From Dreissena polymorpha (taxonomy: Eukaryota > Mollusca > Bivalvia > Myida > Dreissenidae), in assembly GCF_020536995.1 (NCBI RefSeq), contig NC_068359.1, forward strand, positions 122,387,661 through 122,451,660: a stretch of DNA of 64,000 nt, written 5' to 3'. Below, piece by piece: positions 48,705 through 59,200 of this stretch. Made by a program: the position numbers and the translations under genes. The notes under the pieces are model-generated. The model had not been told where the DNA came from. It saw only the letters and a program-made list of their open reading frames with translations, and did no database searches. Every line of letters begins with the position of its first letter. Positions within the stretch are counted from its first letter, which is position 1.

Positions 48705-48878
48705 AACAAATGCACGACAAGGCAATCTCCCACATGGAACCCCCACGGTAAAAGGAAGAGAGGACGGCCTAGAAACACCTGGCGCCATCACCTGTGCGCA
48801 AATGCTAAGCAGATGGGACAAACATGGGAAAGACTCACCCAGAACCGAGACGCCTGGAGGAAGCTGGTTGGCGGATAG
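48705..48878 (+). mobile_element. LINE fragment (C-terminal tail of a non-LTR retrotransposon ORF2)
   Basis: The plus frame reads GKRKRGRPRNTWRHHLCANA, then KQMGQTWERLTQNRDAWRKLVGG and a stop. The GKRxxGRPxxTWRR...DRxxWR pattern is the well-known C-terminus after the reverse transcriptase in many animal LINEs. Only this tail is present, as in a 5'-truncated insertion. It lies antisense to, and just downstream of, the MIB2-like gene. Confidence 0.8.
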
Positions 48879-49379
48879 GAACACAGGTGAAGATGAGATG
48901 AGAGGACAGTTTATCTAAAGCACACTTGTGTCAGTGCTTTTTCTTCAAACAAATGCATCACACATATCTGGGTAAACAAAACTATTTTACATCAACGAAA
49001 CCATCACCAGCATTGTGATTAATGTTTAAGGTAACCAATACTTAATCAAAGATAATCCCAGTTCTTTTTGCTATTCCTTTTTCTGCTCATTCAAAACGCC
49101 ACAAAAAGTAATTAACAGTGAATTACACAAGCTCTATTAGCATTGAAAAACTTTCTTGACATTTTCTGCACATATAAAATTCGCTATTAACTCTGAAAAC
49201 ACAACGTGATGTTCTTGATCTCTTAACAGCACGACAGACACAGAAAGTTTGTCAAAGCTTTCGCTTTAACATGAATTACACCAACTCTGAGACTTTCTTG
49301 ACTTTTTTTTCCAGCACATGGGACAATCGGGGAAATAAAAGCACTCTACAAGTACAACATGATCTTTTAAAATTCCACT

Positions 49380-49621
49380 CTATGAGTACAGCGTGATCTT
49401 TTTCGTGATGGGTTTGCGGCACATGTGACAGACGCGCAGTTCTTCCCCGCACTTGCTGCACACAGTATGCCCACACATGAACGCCATGTTGCGTTTGCGC
49501 TCCATGCAGATTGAGCACAGTATGTTCTCCTCCATCTCATTAAGGCGTCTCTCGAGCGTGGAGTCCGAAGACTTGCCTACCGCTGCCGGCGCCACCTCAG
49601 AGCCAAAGACCTCACGGCCAT
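49380..49621 (-). CDS. MIB2: MIB2-like E3 ubiquitin ligase, last exon (C-terminal RING finger)
   Basis: 79 residues and a stop, entered through the acceptor GTCCACAG (49622-49629) with two bases of a split codon. It reads DGREVFGSEVAPAAVG, then an ERRLNEMEE linker helix, then a C3HC4 RING: CSIC, CGH, CSKC, CHMC, ending RKPITKKITLYS. Mind bomb ligases end exactly with a RING a few residues from the C-terminus. The linker resembles the DGSEVA and MEERI stretches of vertebrate MIB2 as I remember them, so MIB2 fits better than MIB1. MIB proteins ubiquitinate Notch ligands such as Delta to drive their endocytosis; that role here is by family. The phase (1) matches the exon at 51677-51846. Confidence 0.85.
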
Positions 49622-51676
49622 CTGTGGACCATAAATTACCATTTTTCTGTTTACAGGAAGTTAAACTTATTAGAAATTTTGATTAAGTTAATATCAATAC
49701 ATAGGGAATACTAGTAATTGTTGACTACAGATAAGTTCATAAGTTTGTTTACACTTGATGCACTTCAAAGTCATTTGAGTCACATACAGAAAATGAGCAT
49801 GTCTCTTTGTTTTGTTTGGATGTTAATGTGACATAAATTCAGAACATTTTGAATTTTAATAAACAAATAGAAATCACTAATTTTTGAGTGCAGGTGTTTT
49901 CTTTAAACTAAAACATATTGGCAGAGTGACAGTGATTCATATCTGTTGTTTTTTATGAAATAATGTACTGTAAAATTAGATATATTTTTGGCCATGAAAT
50001 TTCCATAATGCCACTAACTTTATTTTACCTTGGCAGTGATGGTGGATTCTCAATTGATGCACTTTTATCCTGCAACTAACTTACCTTCAATAAGGTATCA
50101 GATACTTCCATTCAAATTAATTAAATACATTTGTGTATATATAGGCCTGAAAGCGAAATAACATGTTCAGCTAATCCTGTTCTTATATATTAAAAAAATA
50201 ATAAAAACATTTGGTAGTTAACTTACATCTATCCACCTTGGCAGTAACGGTGGATTTACAACCTACCATCTTACCTCTATCCACCTTGGCAGTGACAATG
50301 GATTTACAATCTACTATCTTACCTCTATCCACCTTGGCTGTGACAATGGATTAACAATCTACTATCTAACCTCTATCCACCTTGGCAGTGATGGTGTATT
50401 TACAATCTACTAACTTACATCTATCCACCTTTGCAGTGATAGAAGATTTACAATCTTCTATCTTTCATCTATTCACCTTGGCAGTGTTGGTGGATTTACA
50501 ATCTACTATCTTACATCTATCCTCCTTGGCAGTAACGGTAGATTTTCAATCTACTATCTTACCTCTATCCACCTTCGCAGTAACCGGGATTTACAATCTA
50601 CTATCTTAGCTCTATCCACCTTCGCAGTGACGGTGGATTTACAATCTACTATCTTACATCTATCCACCTTGGCAGTGACCCTGGATATACAATCTATTAT
50701 GTTACCTCTGTTCACCTTGGCAGTGATGGTGGATTTTCAATCTATTATCTTACCTGTATCCACCTTGGCAGTGACCGTGGATTTACAATCTACTATCTCA
50801 TATCTATCCACCTTCACAGTGACGGTGGATTTACAATCTACTATCTTACATCTATCCACCTTTACAGTGACAGTGGATTTACAATTTATTATCTTTCCTC
50901 TATCCTCCTTGGCAGTGATGGTGGATTTACAATCTAATGGTGGATTTACAATCTATTATTTTACCTCTATCCACCTTGGCAGTGATGGTGGATTTACAAT
51001 CTACTACCTTACATCTATCCACCTTCACAGTGACGGTGGATTTACAATCTACTATCTTACCTCTATCAACCTTTGCAGTGACGGTGGATTTACAATCTAC
51101 TATTTTACATCTATCCACCTTGGCAGTGACGGTGGATTTACAATCTATTATCTTACCTCTATCTACCTTTGAGGTGCAGTGGATTTACAATCTACTATCT
51201 TACATCTATCCACCTTGGCAGTGACGGTGGATTTACAATCTATTATCTTACCTCTATCCACCTTTGCAGTGACGGTCGATTTACAATCTTACCTCTATCC
51301 ACCTTGGCAGTGACGGTGGATTTACAATCTACTATCTTACCTCTATCCACCTTGGCAGTGATGGTGGATTTACAATCTACTATCTTACCTCTATCCACCT
51401 TTGCAGTGATGGTGGATTTACAATCTACTATCTTACCTCTATCCGACTTGGCAGTGATGGTGGATTTACAATCTACTATCTTACCTCTATTCACCTTGGC
51501 AGTGACGGTGGATTTACAATCTACTATCTTACCTCTATCCACCTTGGCAGTGACTGTGGATTTACAATCTTCTTTCTTACCTCTATCCACCTTGGCAGTG
51601 ATGGTGGATTTACAATCTACTATCTTACCTCTATCCACCTTGGCAGTGACGGTGGATTTACAATCTACTATCTTAC
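49622..51676 (-). other. Last intron of the MIB2-like gene
   Basis: Bounded by donor GTAAGA (51671-51676 complement) and acceptor CCACAG. The 49630-50225 part is plain AT-rich sequence. The rest is the 48-bp minisatellite that starts at the donor itself. Confidence 0.8.
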
Positions 51677-51720
51677 CTCTATCCACCTTGGCAGTGACGG
51701 TGGATTTACAGTCAATACAC
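50222..51720 (-). repeat. 48-bp minisatellite made from the MIB2-like exon/intron junction, about 31 units
   Basis: Each minus-strand unit encodes GKIVDCKSTVTAKVDR-like residues and contains GGATAGAG followed by GTAAGATAG, that is the last 37 or so bases of the RING exon plus the start of the intron. The unit that overlaps the exon (51673-51720) is the probable founder. The nine units nearest the exon all keep GAG|GTAAG and the frame. Distal units carry many substitutions (for example GTAAG preceded by AT instead of AG) and a few length changes (about 41, 47 and 67 bp), so the array grows or is homogenised at the exon end. Confidence 0.95.
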
Positions 51721-51846
51721 TTCTTGATCTTGATGCAGCACTCTTGGCATACTAGAGTATGGTTGCACGGACGGAATGTTACGCAGGCAGGCTGCTCCAG
51801 GCAGATCTCACACATCTGCTCCAGGGGAGGGAACTCATTCCTGCGA
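51677..51846 (-). CDS. MIB2: MIB2-like E3 ubiquitin ligase, penultimate exon (first RING finger)
   Basis: 170 nt from acceptor TTTTCCAATCCCAG to donor GAG|GTAAGA. It reads RRNEFPPLEQM, then CEIC...PCNH...CQEC...CIDC, then KSTVTAKVDR. This is the first of the two C-terminal RING fingers of MIB2: vertebrate MIB2 has the same spacing and a KKCIxC ending. Codons are split 2+1 at its 5' side and 1+2 at its 3' side, matching 55583-55743 and 49380-49621. The frame stays open past the donor through eight more 48-bp units before a shorter unit shifts it. Intron retention or use of a later donor would thus add 16-residue blocks without a stop. Confidence 0.85.
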
Positions 51847-51985
51847 CTGGGATTGGAAAACCGGCGTATATGTATATTTACATGAATTTATTTTTTAAAG
51901 GCTCGTAAAAGATAACAAATTCAATTATTATGCATATGAAGTGGTCTAATTTTTACCGGCTTTCAGTTACTCTTGCATATATAAA

Positions 51986-52613
51986 CTAGAGCTTTGTCAC
52001 AGACGTAACGTATACCCCCACATGCCGCATCGACACATTTTACTATTTTGCATGCTGTCTTCACAAAACAAGAGAATCTAATTTATGGTGATTTTTAAGA
52101 ATTATTATGCCATTATCATTTATGTCCATTTGACCTTTGAACTCTTGAATTCTTTCCCGTGACACCCTGTCCAATGACTGTGAACAAAATTAATGTACAG
52201 TCATTTTAACATATTTGACAAATGATTTTAAAATCTCACAATAAATAAAGTTATGGCCCTGACAAGCATTTGACCTTTGAACTCCAAGTGTGACCTTAAC
52301 CTTTGAGATATTGACGTACTTTTTTCGCACGACACACCGTCCCATGATGGTGAACAAATGTAGCGAGTCATTTTAAAATCTAACAAAAAATGACATACTT
52401 ATGGTCCGGACATACTTATGGTCCGGACAAACTTTCGGTTTAAAATGCACTTAGTGACCCCTGCATACCCCATTTTCAAACTTGACCTAGACATCATCTA
52501 GATACAAGTTGTGACCAAGTTTGGTGAAGATCGGATGAAATTTCCGGATAGGCTGACAGACCGACAAATTGACTCCTATATAGCCCCCATTACCAATGGT
52601 AATAGGGGTATAA
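51986..52613 (+). mobile_element. Helitron-like tandem-core element, copy 5, in a MIB2-like intron
   Basis: The 5' end AAACTAGAGCTTTGTCACAG with CCGCATCGACACA matches the 5' end of the minus-strand element at 15744-16941. The core has about two units of the CTTTGAACT...TGACCTT type plus a piece of the ACCAAGTTTGGTGAAGATCG type, so it joins two core families. The terminal hairpin is CCCCCATTACC-AA-TGGTAATAGGGG followed by TATA (about 52584-52613). Confidence 0.75.
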
Positions 52614-53259
52614 AAATGATAACACAGCTTAGGTGCAACGTTTCATAATTTGAAGAATTGTTTACAACTTCGCAATTTCCGTACATTTTTGATATCTCCG
52701 ATGTTCTTCGGCTTCTTTCGTAAAGTACGCATATATCCGAAAACCGGCTCGAAATTGCTCTGCATGATTAAGCAAACAGCGATGTAAATAAACGGATTGT
52801 TTGTAAACACAATTGACTTGGAGGACACCGTATATTAAGCTCAAAACAAGTTGTATTGCTTATTTTTTATGGAGATATCCAATAGCATATATATATTATT
52901 TTTTGATAACCTTTATAAGTAAAATATGCAAAAAATATTTAAAAATTGGTAATAATTACAGATCGTCACCTTTTACGGGCCTTTAAGTGTTATGACTTAA
53001 ATAAACTATAAACAACTGCTTGTTTAATTTGAACGTACCAAAATGCAAATGAAACAGAAGAAAATTGTAGAGAACTAAGTTCATATTGAGTGTAAAATGT
53101 CTTTTTTAATACTTAAGGCCTATAGTTTTAAGCTTATTTTGTTGAAAATCCTAATTTTTACATGCAAGAAAAATTAAGTTGACACAGAACATTTAGATGT
53201 ATCTGGTGTACCCCTTTAGGGTCAGACATAGATATATATACGAGCCTTGCTCTACTAAA

Positions 53260-53404
53260 ACAGGGCCTAATCCACGTGCGTTTCATTTCTTTAGTATTGT
53301 CCTAGATTAGCCTGTGCAGTTGGCACAGGCTTATCAGGGGCATCACTTTCAGCTTTCATGGAATTTCTCGTTTAAAGGAAGGCTGAAAGTGTCTTTCCTG
53401 ATTA
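53260..53404. mobile_element. AGATTAGCCTGTGC MITE fragment at the head of the minisatellite
   Basis: Contains GATTAGCCTGTGCAGTTGGC, ACAGGCTTATCAGGG and AAAGTGTCTTTCCTGATTAG in the order seen in the complete copy at 22535-22787. It runs straight into the 48-bp array. Confidence 0.8.
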
Positions 53405-55205
53405 GCCAGTACCAACTAGACAGGCTAATCTGGGACCCTACTTGACACACCTGCCAGTACCAACTAGACAGGCTAATCTGGGACCCTACTTGACACACTT
53501 GCCAGTACCATCTAGACAGGCTAATCTGGGACCCTACTTGACACACTTGCCAGTACCTACTACACAGGCTAATCTGGGACCCTACTTGACACACTTGCCA
53601 GTACCAACTAGACAGGCTAATCTGGGACCCTACTTGACACACTTGCCAGTACCAACTAGACAGGCTGATCTGGGACCCTACTTGACACACTTGCCAGTAC
53701 CAACTAGACAGGCTAATCTGGGACCCTACTTGACACACTTGCCAGTACCAACTAGACAGGCTAATCTGGGACCCTTCTTGACACACTTGCCAGTACCAAC
53801 TAGACAGGCTAATCTGGGACCCTACTTGACACACTTGCCAGTACCAACTAGACAGGCTAATCTGGGACCCTACTTGACACACTTGTCAGTACCAACTACA
53901 CAGGCTAATATGGGACCCTACTTGACACACTTGCCAGTACCAACTACACAGGCTAATATGGGACCCTACTTGACACACTTGCCAGTACCAACTAGACAGG
54001 CTGATCTGGGACCCTACTTGACACACTTGTCAGTACCAACTAGACAGGCTAATCTGGGACCCTACTTGACACACTTGCCAGTACCAACTAGACAGGCTAA
54101 TCTGGGACCCTACTTGACACACCTGCCAGTACCTACTAGACAGGCTAATCTGGGACCCTACTTGACACACTTGCCAGTACCAACTAGACAGGCTAATCTG
54201 GGACCCTACTTGACACACTTGCCAGTACCAACTAGACAGGCTAATCTGGGACCCTACTTGACACACTTGCCAGTACCAACTAGACAGGCTAATCTAGGAC
54301 CCTACTTGACACACTTGCCAGTACCAACTAGACAGGCTAAGCTGGGACCCTACTTGACACACTTGCCAGTACCAACTAGACAGGCTAATCTGGGACCCTA
54401 CTTGACACACTTGCCAGTACCAACTAGACAGGCTAATCTGGGACCCTACTTGACACACTTGCCAGTACCAACTAGACAGGCTAATCTGGGACCCTACTTG
54501 ACACACTTGCCCTCTTCAGTACCAACTACACAGGCTAATCTGGGACCCTACTTGACACACTTGCCAGTACCAACTAGACAGGCTAATCTGGGACCCTACT
54601 TGACACACTTGCCCTGTTCAGTACTAACTACACAGGCTAATCTGGGACCCTACTTGACACACTTGCCCTGTTCAGTACCAACTAGACAGGCTAATCTGGG
54701 ACCCTACTTGACACACTTGCCAGTACCAACTTCACAGGCTAATCTGGGACCTTACTTGACACACTTGCCAGTACCAACTAGACAGGCTAATATGGGACCC
54801 TACTTGACACACTTGCCAGTACCAACTAGACAGGCTAATCTGGGACCCTACTTGACACACTTGCAAGTACCAACTAGACAGGCTAATCTGGGACCCTACT
54901 TGACACACTTGCCAGTACCAACTAGACAGGCTAATCTGGGACCCTACTTGACACACTTGCCAGTACCAACTAGACAGGCTAATCTGGGACCCTACTTGAC
55001 ACACTTGCCAGTACCAACTAGACAGGCTAATCTGGGACCCTACTTGACACACTTGCCCTGTTCAGTACCAACTACACAGGCTAATATGGGACCCTACTTG
55101 ACACACTACACAGGCTATCTGGGACCCTACTTGACACACTTGCCCTGTTCAGTACCAACTACACAGGCTAATCTGGGACCCTACTTGACACAGTTGCCCT
55201 GTTTT
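53405..55205 (+). repeat. 48-bp minisatellite derived from a MITE arm, about 37 units
   Basis: The unit is CAGTACCAACTAGACAGGCT, AATCTGGGACCCTACTTGAC, ACACTTGC. Its ACAGGCTAATCTGGGAC part is the inner arm of the adjoining MITE. Copies are very similar (a few substitutions, mostly AAT/GAT or CTG/ATG), with some 54-bp units carrying CCCTGTTCAGTACC near the right end. It is therefore young and recently homogenised. Since 48 bp is 16 codons, the plus strand stays open for 589 codons (53442-55211) as LPVPTRQANLGPYLTH repeats, and parts of the minus strand as QVGSQISLSSWYWQVC. Nothing else suggests a gene. Confidence 0.95.
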
Positions 55206-55582
55206 TCCTGATGGAGGCTTGTTTATTTTGAAAGAAATACGACTTAAAAACCATTCAAGACTGTTAGTTTGAACTTAAAATATGAAAACAGGTGTAGACT
55301 GTTGGGGGAAATATGTGTTTATGTTCATATTATGGGTTAAAATGATCTTTTTTACATTCTTTAAGGCATTTAGTTTTAATTTTAAATCACGAAAACTGAG
55401 GGATACATTTCTGCAACTGTTAAGGAGATACAATTTTAATTTTAAATATGACACCACAGAAACATTATTTATATAAATGATGTAGCATAGACTAATATAT
55501 CAATATGAATTTAAAAACAGAGGGAAATCATTCCTATAAAAGGTAGGGCATAGACCAATATTTCAATACAGAAGGCCCATAC
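55206..55582. other. AT-rich intron sequence, nothing recognised
   Basis: Between the minisatellite and the ankyrin exon of the MIB2-like gene. An inverted pair around 55370 and 55430 (TTTAATTTTAAAT) is the only structure noticed. Confidence 0.5.
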
Positions 55583-55743
55583 TTGGCTGGTGAAAACTGC
55601 TTTATCGCCTCCTCCACACCAGGGTCAGTAATGAGGTCAAGTGGAGACTTGCCCGCGTGGTTGTTTTTCTTCAGAACAGCTCCCTTCTGCGTGAGGTAGC
55701 ACGCTATCACAGCACTCGTTGATTCTGCCACTGGGCCATGCAG
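55583..55743 (-). CDS. MIB2: MIB2-like E3 ubiquitin ligase, exon with the last ankyrin repeat
   Basis: 161 nt from acceptor CGCACTCAG to donor AA|GTATGG. It reads LHGPVAESTSAVIACYLTQK, then GAVLKKNNHAGKSPLDLITD, then PGVEEAIKQFSPA. GA...N..GKSPLDL is an ankyrin repeat, and the preceding IACYL and following EAIKQF helices match the last repeat of MIB2, where ankyrin repeats bind substrate before the RING tail. It starts in phase 0 and ends in phase 2, which fits the next exon. The donor is weaker than consensus, so a small intervening exon cannot be excluded. The rest of the gene should lie to the right, beyond the DIRS fossil and probably outside the window. Confidence 0.75.
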
Positions 55744-56230
55744 CTGAGTGCGTATCTAGTGAACAAATAAAGCCTCTATCTAGTGAACAAATATAGCTAG
55801 AATCTAGTTAACAAGTATTGCTGAAATCTAGTGAACAAATATAGCTTGTATCTAGTGAACAAAATTAATATAGCTTGTATCTAGTGAACAAATATAGCTA
55901 GTATCTAGTGAACAAATATAGCTTGTATCTAGTGAACAAATATAGCTCGTATCTAGTGAACAAATATAGCTCATATCTAGTTAACAAATAAAGCTTTACC
56001 TAGTGAACAAATATAGCCTGTAACTAGTTAACAAATAAAGCTTGTATCTATTGAACAAAAATAGCTCATATCTAGTGAACAAATATAGCCTGTATCTAGA
56101 GTACAAATTTAGCTTGTATCCAGTCTACAAATATAGATCATATCTAGTGAACAAATAAAGCCTGTTTCTAGTGAACAAATATAGCTTGTATCCAGTGAAC
56201 AAATATAGCTAGTATCTAGTATACAAATAC
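55744..56230. repeat. 24-bp minisatellite, about 19 copies
   Basis: The unit is CTAGTGAACAAATATAGC plus TTGTAT, with variants GCTCAT and CCTGTAT. It lies in the intron directly upstream of the ankyrin exon acceptor (minus strand), so the intron's 3' end is made of this repeat. Confidence 0.95.
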
Positions 56231-59200
56231 AAATTTTCTTAAAATAAAATTCATTTTAATTATTAAATACTTACCTGCTATCCCTAGCTATTACCTTTCT
56301 AGGTGGGTTAGCTTCTCCAGAAATCTTCAAGTGCCGGAATTCGGCCACCTCTCCTATTGAAAACAGATTCAGTTTAAACATAGCACAATGTAACCTAACC
56401 GGAAATCAAGAACTGTAACTCATCTTACTTTTCATACAATTATGAAAATATAAAACGATGAGCGGGGTTGGGAGGTGTGACTTACCGATAGCAGGTAAGT
56501 ATTTAATAATTAAAATGAATTTAATTTTAAGAAAATTTGTTTTTATGTCATAAATACATACCTGCTATCCCTAGCTGATTTTGTAGCTGTGGCGGGAGAT
56601 TCTAGAATATTTTCCCATCACAACAAAACCCCATAATCAGGTTTTTCAGCCAGAGATAGTAGAAATGTGTCCTCATACAATCTTCGTTAGTACAGAATTG
56701 TACTTAGTTTCTGAATAGGACCAGTACATTTAAGCCATGGAAGAAACTACCGTTTGAGCAACCACAAGAGGACCCCACATATATAAATTGTCCTGTTGAC
56801 ACTCAAGGGAACGAAGATAGAATGAGGAAAAGGTGGTCGGATTCCTCCAGAAAGCAGCTTGAAGCACTTCCGATAGTGGAACATTATTAATATACGTCCA
56901 TGAAGCCGAAAGAGCTCTTACTTCATGCGGTCTGATCTTAAAAAGGGATAAATCCCTAGATGAGAGAGATGAATACGCCTTCTTAATAGTCGAGGCTACC
57001 CAACGAGAAATAGAAGCCTCAGACACCCCCCCCCCCTTTTAACGGAATGAAAAGTATCTTACGAGAACCTCGAATAGACTTTACTCTTTTAAGATAGAAT
57101 TTTATACCCTGACTGGGCAAAGAAGTCTATCATCATCTTCATGTTCACAAGTATTAGAAAGACTTGGAACTTTGAAGGGTTAGAGGCCATAGAGGGGAGT
57201 TGATATTTAGCAAGGAATCCTGGCTGACATAACAAAGTTACAGATCCATCTGAGGAATGAAAACGAAGATGACCATCCTCGATAGACAGAGCATGAATTT
57301 CACTTCTCCATTGACTGAAGCCATAGTAAGAAGGAAAACTGTCTTCCAAGATAGAAACTGTAAAGAAGCTTGATCTAAAGAATCAAGAACACAAGCCAAA
57401 TCCCATTTAGACGCAAGTGTACGAGAAACAGGACGTTTAAGTTCCATAGATCAAATCAGTTCCGAAATCGCTCGATCAGCACAGACTTGTGATGATTTAG
57501 TAAATGCCAATGTATGCGAAATCATAGATCTATATCTTTTGATGGAGCTAAGAGAAAATATCTTATCATCAAAAAGATAGATGAGAAAATCTGCTATGCG
57601 TCTAGCAGAAGGATTGAGGGGATCAATTTTCCCTCGAATACACCAATTAGAGAAGAGTTTACATCGAGCATCATAGACTGCTCTATTGGACTTTCTACTT
57701 GCAGAAGCAACGAGGGTTGAAGCCCTGACAGAAAAGCGTTTCTTATGCAGAGGTTGCCTGATAACGGCCAGACGTGTAAGTGGAACATTGCTGGATCCGC
57801 ATGAAGTCTGTCTCTTGAGACAGAAGATCTGATCTGTGAGGAAGTGTCCTGGGATAATCGTACAGGAGACTGAGAAGATCGTTGAACCACGATCTCCTGG
57901 GCCACCAAGGGGCAATCAGGATTATGCTACACAAACACACCCTGATTTTCGCCAATATTTGGAGAATCAGAATGGAAGATAAGCGAAAGCGTCCAGTTGG
58001 TCCCAATCGAACAAAAACGCGTCAACTGAACACGCTGCTGGATCGTAAACCGGACTCATATACAGAGGGAGTCTGTGATTGTGTCTGGTTGCAAATAGGT
58101 CGACCATAGGATAACCAAACATGAGAAAAATCTGATTGGTCACTTCCTGATGAAGTGTCCACTCCGATGGAAGTAATTGGTGTTTGCGAGACAACCATCC
58201 GCCAGGGCGTTGAAACAACCTGGAATATATTAGGCTAGAAGAAAAATGTTGAGCGTCTTGCAAAGAACAAGTAATTCCTCAGTTTCCAGATACAGGGAGT
58301 GAGAATGTGTTCCCCCTGTGCCTTAATGTAAGTCACAACTGATGTGTTGTCTGTTGACACCATCACACAAGAGTCTTGGTATTAACTCCGGAAGAATTGA
58401 AATCTGCGATAACAGATTGTCCGGAGAACAATTCCAACAAGCTGAGAGGTTTGTAGCTTCTAGTCCGTTCATTATGCTTAGGATTAGATAAATCCTTAGG
58501 TACTTTCCACAGTTCTCCTCGTTTTGGAATGGTCTTATTAGCTGATTCCAACGATTGAAATACTGGTAAAACAGTAGAACCAAAAGGAAGGCGTGTATCA
58601 ATGCAAGAAGCATCCTTAGAAAGCCTGTTGGGATCAAATGTACTGACTAATTTTTCCGTGAAAGAGATCGTCTCATTAGTAGACATCTCCGCAGGTCTTG
58701 GGCAATAATCACCAAGATTTTGTAATATCATTTCATAGATCCGATTAATTGATGACAATATTTGATCCGTGTCATCATTGGAATCTGCCTCTGAATCGGC
58801 CTCATTGTCTACAACACCAGCAGTGTGCAAAGAATCAGCGGAAACAGAATTGGAAATACTAGACCTAGTATCATGCACCAGATTGCGAGTATCTGGTAAT
58901 GATGAATGATCATCCACCAAATCAACCCCCTGATATTTAAAACCGTAAGAAGACGGTAAATTATCAGGATTGATCGGTACGAATTGCCCAGACGAATCTT
59001 GAAGCCATAACATAACCGGATTCGACAGTGCCGGAGCACGAGGTACCCAAATAGGTAGTGTAGCAGATACCCGTGGTGCAGAGTAAGTATCTGTAGTGGT
59101 GAGACAAACACCAGACAGCAAAGTCTCGGAAGTAGTACCAGTCATAGCAACATTTGTTAATGTTTAACTGGAAACTGGATCTGGTACATAGGGTACCGCA

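Larger units (their letters stand above)
51847..55582 (-). other. Intron of the MIB2-like gene between ankyrin and RING exons
   Basis: About 3.7 kb, assuming no small exon was missed. It holds a Helitron-like element (51986-52613), plain AT-rich sequence (52620-53255), and an AGATTAGCCTGTGC MITE fragment that grades into the 48-bp minisatellite (53405-55205). Confidence 0.7.

Noticed and set aside
50382-51885. Plus-strand open frames with VDLQSTILPLSTLAV repeats
   Set aside because: Antisense reading of the MIB2-derived minisatellite; the minus strand holds the real exon.
52643-52844. Two overlapping minus-strand frames of about 60 codons in a MIB2-like intron
   Set aside because: No domain and no splice context linking them to the MIB2-like exons; both frames overlap each other.
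53349-55052. Minus-strand open frames with QVGSQISLSSWYWQVC repeats
   Set aside because: They are the reverse reading of the 48-bp minisatellite and stay open only because of the 16-codon period.
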